Assembly: GCA_965205845.1 (NCBI GenBank)
Contig: CBDBIG010000003.1
Span: 558,001-622,000 of the forward strand
From: CBDBIG01 sp965205845 [NCBI: bacterium]
GTDB lineage: Bacteria; SAR324
Reading direction: 5' to 3'
DNA length: 64,000 nucleotides
The notes below the pieces were generated by a model. That model was given only the letters and a program-made list of their open reading frames with translations. It had not been told where the DNA came from and ran no database searches. Every line of letters starts with the position of its first letter. The stretch's first letter is position 1. Position numbers and translations under genes: made by a program. Below are positions 9,365-18,156 of the stretch, one piece after another.

Positions 9365-10351
9365 TTAGTGGCAATGTTGTGTGCTGGGTGTGCGTTTTTG
9401 GCGTTGTAGAACCATAATTTTGCCCTGCAACACGAGGGTATGCGCCATGCTTGCAATGGTGGTTTGGTCTTGCTCAATCGTTGCCAAACTTTGGGGAGGT
9501 AGCTGACGAATAAGGTGTTTGAGTGCGCTGGTATTGCGGGTAGGGAGGTTTTGCCATATGTAGTGCTGCACCACAGGCTCGGCCAATTGCATGGCACTCG
9601 CAAGGACGGGTAAATCTACTTTGTTCAGGAGATAGCCGAGCCCTTGAGGGTTTATTTTAAGCAGGTCGTTAAATTCAAAAGCGCTACCCGTGGCATCCTT
9701 TTCTTCCGCCTGCTTCAAAGGCGAGGGCCGCTGTTTTGTTGGGGAGGTCGGTGGGCTGGTGGCAAGCTCGCTTCTTAAAGCGGTTTGAATTTCTTGCACC
9801 CAACTCCTTTGGGTGTTTTTAAGGCTGTTCCAGCGTTGATATACGTCTGCGCCCAGGGGATTGGGCAGTGCTTCAAGCACCTGGGCACAATAAACAGGGT
9901 CTTTGAGCGCACCTAGCACGATTGCAATCACCTGGGGCTGTTCAGGGGTTAAAAATTGGGCAAGTGCTTGGGGGGAATACTGCCTTAGGTAAGTCAAAAC
10001 ATTCTCAGGAGCAGGAGGTTTGGGCATGGAAAGGCCGGGGGTGCTTGGCGTGGCCGTGGTATTTTGTGCGCTGGCAGTTGCGCTTGCCCTTGGGGGATGG
10101 GGCTGGTTTGTGTGGATATTGCCGGGGGTGCTTGGCGTGCTCGTGGCTAAAGAGGCATGCTGGCTGTCTTTCTCAAACGATGCCAGTACTTGGTTTGCCT
10201 GCGCTGGAGTCACCTCCGTAAATGTGGACATTTCCGCTTTAATGGACCGTGCCTCTTCCTCGCTTAAACTCGCAAGCACCTCTGCTGCTGCTGCTTCACC
10301 CAACTGCAACAACAACACAGCTGCTCTTTTAGCACCTTCTAATTTACTCAT
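9365..10351 (-). CDS. Divergent FliG-like protein, last gene of a stator-like operon
   Basis: Related to FliG, the rotor protein that takes torque from the stator. 328 aa from the ATG at 10351 (the frame extends nine codons upstream to a TTG). Residues ~3-55 match the FliG N domain (GAKRAAVLLLQLGE, LASLSEEEARSI). A Pro/Ser/Thr/Ala-rich linker spans ~60-115. The middle domain has TPEQPQVIAIVLGAL where FliG has its EHPQ motif. The C domain runs from ~225 (FEFNDLLKINPQGLGYLL) to VLQGKIMVL. By hand alignment to E. coli FliG_C, Arg281 is kept but Lys264, Asp288, Asp289 and Arg297 are replaced by Gln, His, Leu and Ser. It follows the ExbD-like and MotA/ExbB-like genes on the same strand. It could be a decayed FliG or a paralogue with another job. 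Confidence 0.75.
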   Translation of the reverse strand: MSKLEGAKRAAVLLLQLGEAAAAEVLASLSEEEARSIKAEMSTFTEVTPAQANQVLASFEKDSQHASLATSTPSTPGNIHTNQPHPPRASATASAQNTTATPSTPGLSMPKPPAPENVLTYLRQYSPQALAQFLTPEQPQVIAIVLGALKDPVYCAQVLEALPNPLGADVYQRWNSLKNTQRSWVQEIQTALRSELATSPPTSPTKQRPSPLKQAEEKDATGSAFEFNDLLKINPQGLGYLLNKVDLPVLASAMQLAEPVVQHYIWQNLPTRNTSALKHLIRQLPPQSLATIEQDQTTIASMAHTLVLQGKIMVLQRQKRTPSTQHCH

Positions 10352-10472
10352 GGTCTCAAGTTCTGCCTGCTTGTACAAATGCCATCTTGTCAGATGGGGT
10401 GGCTTGGTCTAAACGTGGTAAGGGCTTATAGTCAATGTTTTTTGTGTGTGAGGTGTGTATCACGGATCGTGG

Positions 10473-10997
10473 TTATAAATTATCCCAGTAGGTATCGAAA
10501 GGGGTGCGCTTTTGCAGGATTTGCTTACGGCTGGCAACCACCTGGCTAAACGATGTGTCAGCCTCGACCGAGGCACGCAAACCAAGCCAATGCTTGGTAC
10601 GCAGCGGCGCAATAATTTTTTGCACAAATGCTTGCGTACTGGGGTAGTGCACCCCTTCATAGAGGATGCTTCCATTTTGTTTGAGGGCGTAGCGGACCAC
10701 AATCGTGGTACGGGTGGCGCGCTGTTGTGCACGTTGAGATTGGCGCCGTTTTTGTTGTTGCAGTTGTTCTAAAGCAGGGCGCAAGGTTTCAAGGGTTTCT
10801 GGTGCGCTTAAATTTCTGCCCACCACGCTCGAAAGGGCTTCTTGTACGGCCTCAAATTTTTGTATCGACTGGCTACGTTCCTGAATGAGCACCAACAGCA
10901 GCACCATAAACGCGACCATTAAAAACAACAGATCGACAAACGTTACCAGGGCTGCCTGAGATTGTTTTTCATTTTTGTTTAAACGTTCGCTGATCAT
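10473..10997 (-). CDS. ExbD/TolR-like single-pass protein (stator B-subunit type)
   Basis: 174 aa from ATG 10997; the frame runs further upstream into the preceding gene, but that part is not protein-like. A short cytoplasmic N terminus is followed by one membrane helix, TFVDLLFLMVAFMVLLLV, holding Asp22 where ExbD/TolR/MotB carry the proton-binding Asp. The periplasmic part begins with a Gln/Arg-rich helix (~55-95) and a small ~80-residue domain. No OmpA-type peptidoglycan-binding motif is visible, so it is more like ExbD than MotB. It sits between the channel gene and the FliG-like gene. Confidence 0.75.
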   Translation of the reverse strand: MISERLNKNEKQSQAALVTFVDLLFLMVAFMVLLLVLIQERSQSIQKFEAVQEALSSVVGRNLSAPETLETLRPALEQLQQQKRRQSQRAQQRATRTTIVVRYALKQNGSILYEGVHYPSTQAFVQKIIAPLRTKHWLGLRASVEADTSFSQVVASRKQILQKRTPFDTYWDNL

Positions 10998-11094
10998 GGG
11001 TGCAATGGATGATTTGCATAGTGATTGGGTGTAACGGTGATGTTGACGTTGAAAAAGGGGCAGGGGATTTAAAAAAAGGGGAGGTCTTGTTGCT

Positions 11095-12075
11095 TTAAGA
11101 ATTGGGAGAAATATCGGCTTCTTCGCCTGTATTTGACGCCGTCGAGAGGCGTCCGCGCCATGTAGATGTTTGCGCTTGCGCACCTTGTTTAAGCACCATT
11201 TGCTGGGTAGGCAAAATAAACATCGCCATTAAAATTTGCAAACTGCTTAAAATTTCATTCATTGCACGCTCGTTGCGCATGTACACTGGGCGAAGCACAA
11301 TCACAAATAAATTGGCCAATACTGTGGTGCCCAATGCAGCACCAAAGCCACTCAATACGGCAATATCCGGTGCCGTTCCCGACTGCTGAAAGGCCAAAAA
11401 CATGTGAATCAAGCCAATTAGGGTTCCAAGCAAACCCAACTGAGGAAGAACTTCAATCAAGGTCCACACCTGTTTTAGGCCCCTTTGGGAGAGCATGGTG
11501 TGAATTTCGAGGGTCGAAGCATCTTGATCGACCCATGTGCGGCGGTTGCCCTGCTCAAAGGTGCGTACAATGTTTTGGTAGTGAATACGTAACAATTTGC
11601 TGCGAAAAATGTGTGAGTCGGTGGTGCCCTCACCCCCCCCTTGGGCAGAGCGGACCTCAACCAGCTTGGCATCTGCTTGCAGGCGGTGCCCTTCCATGTG
11701 AAAAAACAAACTGTCGCGCAAGGCAATCAGCAGCCCCACAACAAAGGCACAACCAATGGCACTATACACAATGGGTGCAGCCAATTCACGGTGTTCGTAT
11801 GCCACATAAATTGCGGTGGTAATCACCCCAATGTACAGCGTACTGGCAAGCAAAGGGGATTGAATATGCACCCGATAGGGAGGAAGGGCATTTCTTCTTT
11901 GGGCCGCATGGCTATTTTTTTGAGCCTTTGTGTGCTTTTCAGAAAACGCATCCCATGTTTGGGCACTTCCTTGGGCACGGGCTTCAATTTCGCGACCTCC
12001 CAACAAATGGGTTAAAAAAGGGCGTGTATTCCTCTTTGTTTTGCGCGAACGCTTGTGGGATCGTTTGAGAAACAT
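11095..12075 (-). CDS. MotA/TolQ/ExbB-family proton channel protein
   Basis: 326 aa from ATG 12075. A basic N-terminal tail of ~70 residues precedes a pair of membrane helices (~70-90 and ~102-124). A cytoplasmic loop of about 95 residues is followed by two further helices carrying the MotA/ExbB signature LPQLGLLGTLIGLIHMFLAF and GFGAALGTTVLANLFVIVL. Four helices with the loop between 2 and 3 is MotA topology, whereas the LPQLGLLGTLIGLI motif is typical of ExbB/TolQ. It is the first gene of the operon with the ExbD-like and FliG-like genes. It is clearly distinct from the standard MotA at 55.3 kb. Confidence 0.8.
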   Translation of the reverse strand: MFLKRSHKRSRKTKRNTRPFLTHLLGGREIEARAQGSAQTWDAFSEKHTKAQKNSHAAQRRNALPPYRVHIQSPLLASTLYIGVITTAIYVAYEHRELAAPIVYSAIGCAFVVGLLIALRDSLFFHMEGHRLQADAKLVEVRSAQGGGEGTTDSHIFRSKLLRIHYQNIVRTFEQGNRRTWVDQDASTLEIHTMLSQRGLKQVWTLIEVLPQLGLLGTLIGLIHMFLAFQQSGTAPDIAVLSGFGAALGTTVLANLFVIVLRPVYMRNERAMNEILSSLQILMAMFILPTQQMVLKQGAQAQTSTWRGRLSTASNTGEEADISPNS

Positions 12076-12483
12076 GGCCAAAAATGGCTCCCATCATTTG
12101 CTATGGGTGAAGGCGGTATCTAGGGAAGCAAGAAAAAATAAACGGGTCCACGGGCAAGGCACCACGACGAGGCAAAAAAATCATGGTTAACATAAACCAT
12201 AAGTCTACGCCTATCATGCGCCGTAAAAGGTGTGAAAAGATAGCCTCAATTATCGCCAAAGGCATTCCATGAACCAAGGATAAAGATCTTTTGGGCTTGG
12301 GTATAAGCACGATCGCTTTAATGGGAGATAATGCTACATTGACACTGCCATTCATTTATGGTATGTTCACGGGTCATTTCAAAGGCAGGGGTGGAAAAAG
12401 GCTATAAAAACGCACTAGTGCTCACTTAAAACCAGTTTTTTTCGAAACCACCACTATCAAGTAAAAGGTTTATAAAACACGTT
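12076..12483. other. Divergent intergenic region, no gene supported
   Basis: 408 bp between the channel gene (-) and gloB (+). An 84-codon frame on the minus strand (12101-12355) has no recognisable domain and no ribosome-binding site, so I do not call it. The region should contain the promoters of both flanking units, but I find no convincing -35/-10 pair. Confidence 0.4.
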
Positions 12484-13263
12484 TTGAAGATCTATTCAAT
12501 TCCCTGTTTACAAGATAATTATGCCTATTTGTTGGTGTGTGAGCGTACTGGGATGGGGGCCGTGGTCGATCCTTCGGACGCCGGGCCCGTGGTTCGAGAG
12601 GTGCGACGCTTGGGCTGCGACCTAAAGGCCATTTGGAATACCCACCACCATTGGGATCACGTAGGGGGCAACGAGGCGTTATGCCAGACCTTTGCCAATT
12701 TACAAGTGCTGGGGTATGTAAAAGACGCCCAGCGGCAGCGCATTCCAAGGCAAACCCAGAGCCTAGAGCACGAGGAAGTATTTAGCATGGGGGAGATGCG
12801 AGTACGCGTATTGTACAACCCAGGGCATACCCTAGGGGCCATCAGTTATGTGGTAAACGAGGCCCATGCCTTTACAGGCGACACCTTATTTGGAGCAGGC
12901 TGTGGGCGTGTGTTTGAAGGCGATGCAGCCATGATGCATGCCTCTTTAAATGAGGTGTTAGGCCAATTGCAAGGGAATTGTTTGGCATATTTTGGGCACG
13001 AGTATACGCAAAACAATTTGCGCTTTGCCCAAGCGGTCGAGCCCCAAAATGATGCTATTGTCCAGCGTATCCAACAAGTGAATGCCAAGCGCCAGCAAGG
13101 CCAACCGACCACCCCTGCCACCATGGCAGAAGAACGTGCTAGCAATCCCTTTTTGCGCTGCTCTCAGCCCGAAGTGATACACGCGGCCTTGGCCCATGGT
13201 GCCACGCAAAAAAGTTCTGTGGCCGTGTTTGCGGCCCTTCGCGCGTGGAAGGATTCCTTTTAG
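12484..13263 (+). CDS. gloB: Hydroxyacylglutathione hydrolase (glyoxalase II)
   Basis: Zinc/iron metallo-beta-lactamase-fold enzyme that hydrolyses S-D-lactoylglutathione to D-lactate and glutathione, the second step of methylglyoxal detoxification. 259 aa. The start is TTG, chosen because KIYSIPCLQDNYAYLL aligns with the usual N terminus. The metal ligands are in THHHWDH (His54, His56, Asp58, His59), with more in NPGHTLG, TGDTLF and FGHEYT. The C-terminal substrate domain ends with the family signature EERASNPFLR. There is no glyoxalase I gene nearby. Confidence 0.93.
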   Translation: MKIYSIPCLQDNYAYLLVCERTGMGAVVDPSDAGPVVREVRRLGCDLKAIWNTHHHWDHVGGNEALCQTFANLQVLGYVKDAQRQRIPRQTQSLEHEEVFSMGEMRVRVLYNPGHTLGAISYVVNEAHAFTGDTLFGAGCGRVFEGDAAMMHASLNEVLGQLQGNCLAYFGHEYTQNNLRFAQAVEPQNDAIVQRIQQVNAKRQQGQPTTPATMAEERASNPFLRCSQPEVIHAALAHGATQKSSVAVFAALRAWKDSF

Positions 13264-13268
13264 GCAAA

Positions 13269-13397
13269 GTGCCAAAACGCTTGCTACTTGAATTGAACTG
13301 TGTAAACCGGGGATTCGGTCTCCTGCTTGGGGCGTTGTTGTTATCGGGATTGTTGGTGCCACGCACAGCCCATGCCTTTAGGTTAAATGTTGCCTAA
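13269..13397 (+). pseudogene. 42-codon frame consisting of an export signal only
   Basis: Starting with GTG six bases after gloB, the frame encodes a basic start (PKRLL), a hydrophobic core (GLLLGALLLSGLLV) and an AHA cleavage site, then stops six residues later. This looks like the signal peptide of a secreted protein whose body has been lost, or possibly a tiny secreted peptide. No continuation is seen in other frames. Confidence 0.3.
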
Positions 13398-13536
13398 AAG
13401 CACAGATAAAACTGCCCGAGCGCACACAAAATACGTTCGATTATGTTAACGGTGTTGTGGCAGGCAGTAACGGATGAGGCTAACCGGCACCTTGCGATAA
13501 CCTGTGGATTGCTTGTGAGCAGTGGATTTCTGGGCT

Positions 13537-13565
13537 TTGGTTCTGGCGGTATGCCCTGCTAAAAT
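13537..13565 (+). promoter_or_regulatory. Predicted sigma-70 promoter of icd
   Basis: TTGGTT, 17-bp spacer, then TAAAAT preceded by TGC (an extended -10). The start point would be near 13572, giving a leader of about 57 bases to the GTG of icd. Confidence 0.45.
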
Positions 13566-13628
13566 CGTGCGAGGTCCCTCCATAAAAATCAGTGGAAATT
13601 TTTTATAAAAAAGGAAGTGTAATCAAAA

Positions 13629-14855
13629 GTGGCAAAAATTCAAGTTAAAAATCCTGTAGTTGAGCTCGATGGTGATGAAATGACACGCGTTCTATGGGCA
13701 GACATTAAAGAGAAACTTATTCTTCCTTACCTAGAAATCGATTTAAAGTACTACGATCTCTCCATTCAAAATCGCGATGAAACCCACGACCGCATTACCA
13801 CCGATGCTGCCCATGCCATTTTGAAATACAATGTTGGGATAAAATGCGCCACCATTACCCCCGATGAAGACAGGGTGACAGAATTTAATCTTAAAAAAAT
13901 GTGGCGTAGCCCAAATGGCACCATTCGTAACATCATCAATGGCACCATTTTTAGAGCACCCATTGTGTGCAAAAATATCCCAAAGTTGGTTTCTGCCTGG
14001 AAAAAACCCATTGTTGTGGCACGCCATGCGCATGCCGACCAATACAAAGCGGTTGATACACGCATTGCTGGTGGTACGCTTAAAATGGTGCTTGAACAAA
14101 ATGGCAGCACCGTACAACAGTGGCCTGTGCATGAGTTTGATGGGCCAGGGGTTGGGCTTTGTATGTACAACACCGATTCTTCGATTACCGCCTTTGCAAA
14201 CTCGGTTTTAAATTATGGTTTAGACAAAAAAATAAGCGTCTATTTAAGCACCAAAAACACCATTTTGAAGCAATATGATGGCCGGTTTAAAGATATTTTT
14301 GCAGAGGTGTTTAGCCATAAATTTAAGAAAGATTATGATGCTTTGGGCCTAACCTACGAGCATCGCCTGATTGATGACATGGTTGCCCAGGTGCTTAAGT
14401 GGGAGGGCGGAATTTTGTGGGCCTGTAAGAACTACGACGGGGATGTGGAATCCGATATCCTTGCCCAAGGTTTTGGATCGTTGGGTTTGATGACCTCCGA
14501 ATTGCTCACTGCCGATGGGAAAACCCTTGAGGCCGAAGCGGCCCACGGAACCGTGACGCGCCACTATCGCCAATATCAGCAAGGCAAAGCCACCAGCACC
14601 AATCCTATTGCCAGCATTTATGCCTGGTGTCGTGGCTTAAAGCACCGTGGAAAACTCGATGCTACGCCCGAACTGGTCAACTTTTCCCAAACTTTAGAAA
14701 AGGTATGCGTCGATACCATCGAAGGAGGGACGATGACCAAAGATTTGGCGGCTTCCATTCATGGAAACATGACCCCACCAGCAGACAGTTACGTCAATAC
14801 AAACCAGTTTTTTACCGCGCTCGATGCCAATCTTAAAACGGCACTCAAGGCCTAG
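13629..14855 (+). CDS. icd: NADP-dependent isocitrate dehydrogenase, eukaryote-like dimeric type
   Basis: TCA-cycle enzyme that oxidatively decarboxylates isocitrate to 2-oxoglutarate. 408 aa from a GTG with AAGGAAG upstream. The sequence belongs to the subfamily shared with mitochondrial/cytosolic IDH rather than E. coli Icd. It starts [18 protein letters not shown], has the substrate segment with SPNGTIRN and the Arg-rich [10 protein letters not shown] region, then [23 protein letters not shown] and [13 protein letters not shown]-binding [12 protein letters not shown] and TSTNPIASI follow. This subfamily is common in alphaproteobacteria. Confidence 0.95.
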   Translation: MAKIQVKNPVVELDGDEMTRVLWADIKEKLILPYLEIDLKYYDLSIQNRDETHDRITTDAAHAILKYNVGIKCATITPDEDRVTEFNLKKMWRSPNGTIRNIINGTIFRAPIVCKNIPKLVSAWKKPIVVARHAHADQYKAVDTRIAGGTLKMVLEQNGSTVQQWPVHEFDGPGVGLCMYNTDSSITAFANSVLNYGLDKKISVYLSTKNTILKQYDGRFKDIFAEVFSHKFKKDYDALGLTYEHRLIDDMVAQVLKWEGGILWACKNYDGDVESDILAQGFGSLGLMTSELLTADGKTLEAEAAHGTVTRHYRQYQQGKATSTNPIASIYAWCRGLKHRGKLDATPELVNFSQTLEKVCVDTIEGGTMTKDLAASIHGNMTPPADSYVNTNQFFTALDANLKTALKA

Positions 14856-15109
14856 AAGCCAAGCCTTGCCATGGCTACCTTTGGTGTTGGATGCTGGGGC
14901 TAACCCTTTTTATTGTGCGCTGGCCTGGGAGGCCTGGCCCACTTTCGTCCCCCCGGTGCAAAACGGGTCCTCGGGTTTTGTGGACGCACGGGGAGGCCTG
15001 GTGCCAAAATTTTTTATAAATCTCTTGACAAAGCAAATTTAACCCTGCAAACGCTGGCGACGTTTACATTCGTGTTATTTTTATGTCATTTCCTAATAGG
15101 GGTTTTGCT

Positions 15110-15589
15110 GTGAAACAGTCTTTTTTATCAAACCTTCCGCCCAAACCTTCCGCGTGTAATGAAGTAGGTTTTTTGCGGGTGCGTTCGCGCCTGTTTTTGG
15201 GCGGGCTGTGCCTTTTTGCTTTTTTGGGTGGGGGGTGCGCAACCATGTTCAATGGTGGCAGTCAAACGTTTCAGGTAAACGCGTCGAATGGCAAAAAAGT
15301 GAAGGTCTCCGTTACCACACCAGATGGTTCCTATGGGGCAGAGTTGCCTGCCACCGTTGTCGCTACGCCTTCTAGCTTCGATAAAGTGAGCATCAAATCA
15401 ATGGACCCATGCTATGACCCGGTCTCCGTCAAGGTTGGGCAGGAAGTTACCCCTGCTTATTTTGCAAATATCCTCAATGGTTGGGGTTTTTTGATCGACT
15501 ACGTCACAGGAAAGATGTGGACATACAACAATCAAACGAGCTTGGTGGTAAGTAAGAAGGAGGGTGCTACCGACTGCCCTGCACAATAA
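15110..15589 (+). CDS. Small lipoprotein of unknown function
   Basis: 159 aa from a GTG with TAGGGG seven bases upstream; an ATG at 15083 in the same frame lacks such a site. A positively charged N terminus is followed by LFLGGLCLFAFLGGGC, a lipobox with the anchoring Cys, and then ATMFNGGSQTF, a start seen in small periplasmic lipoproteins with a beta-sandwich fold. Two further Cys (DPCYDP and the C-terminal TDCPAQ) could form a disulfide. Function unknown. Confidence 0.65.
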   Translation: MKQSFLSNLPPKPSACNEVGFLRVRSRLFLGGLCLFAFLGGGCATMFNGGSQTFQVNASNGKKVKVSVTTPDGSYGAELPATVVATPSSFDKVSIKSMDPCYDPVSVKVGQEVTPAYFANILNGWGFLIDYVTGKMWTYNNQTSLVVSKKEGATDCPAQ

Positions 15590-15759
15590 GCAATTTTTGC
15601 TGCGCTAAAATGCCATAAGGTGCCCGTTTGTCGATGCTGCACGTTGTGTGGGTCCGTGCCCTTTTTTAAAAAGGGGTTGTAGAGAGACGATACACCCGTA
15701 GGGCAGCACGCCATGTGTAACCGTTCCCATGCTGTGACGATGAGTTAGATACCACCTTT

Positions 15760-15960
15760 GTGCAAGTAACTAGGGATGAGACAAGGGCAGCATCTGGAAC
15801 GGAGCCTTTGTCTAATCCTCATGAGGTGATGAACACATTATCTGGAACGGAGCCTTTGTCTAATCCTCATGAGGTGATGAACACATTTTTTGATACCCAG
15901 GCAGGGCGAATAATCGGGTGGGGTGTCATGATCTACTTCCTTTACGTCTTATTACTCTAG
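15760..15960 (+). CDS. Putative small tail-anchored protein with a duplicated 16-residue unit
   Basis: 66-codon frame from GTG 15760. It holds two identical copies of SGTEPLSNPHEVMNT and ends with one membrane helix (IIGWGVMIYFLYVLLL) at the very C terminus. No good ribosome-binding site is visible. The open frame through a 48-bp duplication and the terminal helix argue for coding, but no homologue is known to me. Confidence 0.35.
   Translation: MQVTRDETRAASGTEPLSNPHEVMNTLSGTEPLSNPHEVMNTFFDTQAGRIIGWGVMIYFLYVLLL
15792..15887 (+). repeat. Two-copy 48-bp tandem repeat
   Basis: Units start at 15792 and 15840 and are essentially identical. The period is 16 codons, so it stays in frame inside the putative small protein. 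Confidence 0.9.
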
Positions 15961-16036
15961 GATGAGTCTATTTCTAAAAAGTACTTTTTTGATGTTTTTT
16001 GGTTTGATCTGGGAATCTAGCATTGGCCAAGGCGTT

Positions 16037-16516
16037 TTAGCTTTGTGTTGAAATTTGCGCAAAGGCTCGTTTTATCTGTTCTTCGCGTGCTTCACACAGG
16101 GTTTTGATGGTGGGGTAATCCCATTGTTTTGCCAAGCGCGGAAACTCCTTCTTGGTTTGTGGACTAAAGCGGTGATTAAAGTGGGGGTTTTGCACGCGCA
16201 GCCATTCATCCACTTCGGACAACACGTGGTAGCCAGGGCGTAATGCGCCCACAAGGGGGCTATCAGCGGGAATTTTCCAACCTACACGCTGCTTAAAATC
16301 TTGCAAAATTTGGGCTTGGCGCAAAAACTCAAAAGCCGTCATTGCCCCTGGATGATACTTTAAATGAACGTGATGACTGGCTTTTTGCGCGTTGTTGGCC
16401 ACACTCAAGCGCAGGGCAATCTGTTGAGCTTGGCTGGCAATTTCCCCTTGGGCAATGGGAAACTGCTGCCAGGCTGCATCCACTTCTTGCATGCCAGCGC
16501 ACCGTGCCAACAGCAT
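16037..16516 (-). CDS. Hypothetical protein
   Basis: The frame is open up to 16711, but its distal part lies over the tRNA-Glu gene and is not protein-like, so I start at the internal ATG 16516 (about 159 aa); ATG 16492 is equally possible. The body is charged and helical, e.g. HVHLKYHPGAMTAFEFLRQAQ and PRLAKQWDYPTIKTLCEA. A hydrophobic stretch just before the chosen start may mean that a non-ATG start further up adds an export signal. No domain recognised. Confidence 0.45.
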   Translation of the reverse strand: MLLARCAGMQEVDAAWQQFPIAQGEIASQAQQIALRLSVANNAQKASHHVHLKYHPGAMTAFEFLRQAQILQDFKQRVGWKIPADSPLVGALRPGYHVLSEVDEWLRVQNPHFNHRFSPQTKKEFPRLAKQWDYPTIKTLCEAREEQIKRAFAQISTQS

Positions 16517-16624
16517 ACCTTGCAGCCCGATCAAAAGGCACCAGCACTGTGGAACTTCACATGCAATAGAGCGAACAACCACCCTTAAACTATCTTGATA
16601 AACACAAAAAGCACGATAACCCAG

Positions 16625-16653
16625 TTGACAACATGAAATGCGCTTTGTAACAC
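16625..16653 (+). promoter_or_regulatory. Predicted promoter of the tRNA pair
   Basis: A perfect TTGACA at 16625-16630, a 17-bp spacer and a poor -10 (TAACAC). The start point would fall about a dozen bases before tRNA-Glu, as usual for tRNA operons. Confidence 0.5.
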
Positions 16654-16671
16654 TGGTGGGCGTACCAGCGT

Positions 16672-16745
16672 GTCCCCATCGTCTAGTTGGCCTAGGACAC
16701 CGCCCTTTCACGGCGGCGACAGGGGTTCAAATCCCCTTGGGGATG
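16672..16745 (+). tRNA. trnE: tRNA-Glu (anticodon TTC)
   Basis: Cloverleaf can be drawn: acceptor GTCCCCA pairing with TGGGGAT, anticodon stem CCGCC/GGCGG around loop CTTTCAC, T arm AGGGG-TTCAAAT-CCCCT. 74 bases, with no encoded CCA. Its U34 is a substrate of MnmA encoded upstream. Confidence 0.97.
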
Positions 16746-16804
16746 CTTTTTATTTTTGGTTGCCCGCTAGCGCATCCTTAAAAAGCATCTGCTAAAAAGC
16801 GTTA

Positions 16805-16877
<73 letters not shown>

Positions 16878-17050
16878 TTTTTTCACCTGTTCCCATGGGC
16901 GAAAAAACCTTGACATTCACGATGGCTTTGGACACACTGCTCGGTGACGAGACTATTATAAGTGTAATCCATAAGTAAAGGGTATTTTTAGGAATAGAAT
17001 TGGGCAAGAGGTTTTATGAGAAATAATTGCGCTGCCGTTTTTAAACACTA

Positions 17051-17214
17051 AGGTGCGGATTGTTTGCAAGCATGTTGGCAGTCAAGCGGAATTTGCCGCG
17101 CGTTAAGGTGCGGATTGTTTGCAAGCATGTTGGCAGTCAAGCGGAATTTGCCGCGCGTTAAGGTGCGGATTGTTTGCAAGCATGTTGGCAGTCAAGCGGA
17201 ATTTGCCGCGCGTT
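17051..17214 (+). repeat. Three-copy 55-bp tandem repeat downstream of fur
   Basis: Units start at 17051, 17106 and 17161 and are identical as far as I can read. Each has the small inverted repeat GCGG-AATTTG-CCGC. The array lies in the gap between tRNA-Lys and the 3' end of fur, and it does not include fur coding sequence. Confidence 0.95.
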
Positions 17215-17289
17215 TGGGCCATTTTTTTGGTGCGGATCCTCGCAATTTCCATGTAGCCGAAAAGCATGTTTCCCAGCACAACAGTGTTT

Positions 17290-17775
17290 TTAAGCAGAGG
17301 CACTGCAAGCTTCGCAAAGGCCAAAAATACGCAAAGAGTGATGGGTTTCTTTAAACCCATAGCGTTGGCACACGCCTTGTTGCAATTTTTCAAGGGGCGG
17401 ATCGTTAAACTCCGTCACCAAGCCACATTTCACACAAATCAGGTGATCGTGATGCCCCCCAGGCAAGGTTAACTCATAAAAAGAGCCTTGATCTTCAAAG
17501 TCAAGTTTTTCAAGCAAATGGCATTCGCGCATTAATTCCAGGGTACGATACACAGTGGCACGCGATACGCGCGGGCGGTGGTTGCGCAAATACTCCGCCA
17601 GCCCTTCTGCCTCAAAGTGCCCACCATCGCGCAGTACCGCTTCGAATACTGCTTGGCGTTGGGGGGTAAGGCGCAGGTTGCGCAAACTCAGGTGGCTATG
17701 CAAGCGTTCTTGAGCTAAAAACCTTTGTTTGCCAAAAGAAAGAGAGGGTTTGAGGGGGGCGGGAACATCGGTCAT
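17290..17775 (-). CDS. fur: Fur-family metalloregulator
   Basis: Metal-sensing dimeric repressor; iron (Fur) is the likeliest, but Zur or PerR cannot be excluded. 161 aa from ATG 17775, which has AAGGAG upstream. The winged helix covers ~30-100 with LTPQRQAVFEAVL and RVSRATVYRTLELM (recognition helix). The metal site HHDH is at 108-111. Structural zinc cysteines are C114/C117 and C154/C157. The ~10 extra N-terminal residues are Pro-rich. A Fur-like palindrome is found at 37.2 kb. Confidence 0.9.
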   Translation of the reverse strand: MTDVPAPLKPSLSFGKQRFLAQERLHSHLSLRNLRLTPQRQAVFEAVLRDGGHFEAEGLAEYLRNHRPRVSRATVYRTLELMRECHLLEKLDFEDQGSFYELTLPGGHHDHLICVKCGLVTEFNDPPLEKLQQGVCQRYGFKETHHSLRIFGLCEACSASA

Positions 17776-18156
17776 ACGTAACTCTATCTCCTTATTGGTA
17801 TTTGAGGAGAGTGCAACACGCAGATGTGTGTCGCCTGGCAATCGTAGCAGTAACGCTATCATAAAACACCACTTTTAGACCACACGCACCCCAGCCACGT
17901 CAAAGCCAAGGGTTTGAACGTTTTTACAAAACGCTTGCCACGTTGGCACCAGTGCCTTGTCGGGACAGGGATGAGGCTATTTTGAAACACCCCCAAGTGT
18001 CCCATGAGGGGGTAATGACTTGTTTTGCAAAGTTGGTTTTGCCATCCTACGCACGGGCGTTCGTAATAAATCTCGAGCAAAAAGTGTGTCGATGCGCTAA
18101 GAGGTACGGAAGGCACATGCAAGAAAACACCTTAAAAACACCAAAAATACCCCGCA
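17776..18156. other. Divergent gap between fur and the MscS gene, no gene supported
   Basis: 381 bp. The open frame that continues upstream of fur adds nothing protein-like, and the short frames here have no domain or ribosome-binding site. It presumably holds both promoters. Confidence 0.35.

Noticed and set aside
11095-12075. Standard flagellar motA
   Set aside because: Its partner lacks the OmpA domain of MotB, its motif is ExbB/TolQ-like, and a true motA-motB pair is present at 55.3 kb.
12101-12355. 84-codon minus-strand frame upstream of the MotA/ExbB-like gene
   Set aside because: No ribosome-binding site or domain.
15659-15675. Terminator at the palindrome CCCTTTTTTAAAAAGGG
   Set aside because: The inverted repeat leaves no realistic loop and is not followed by a T-run.
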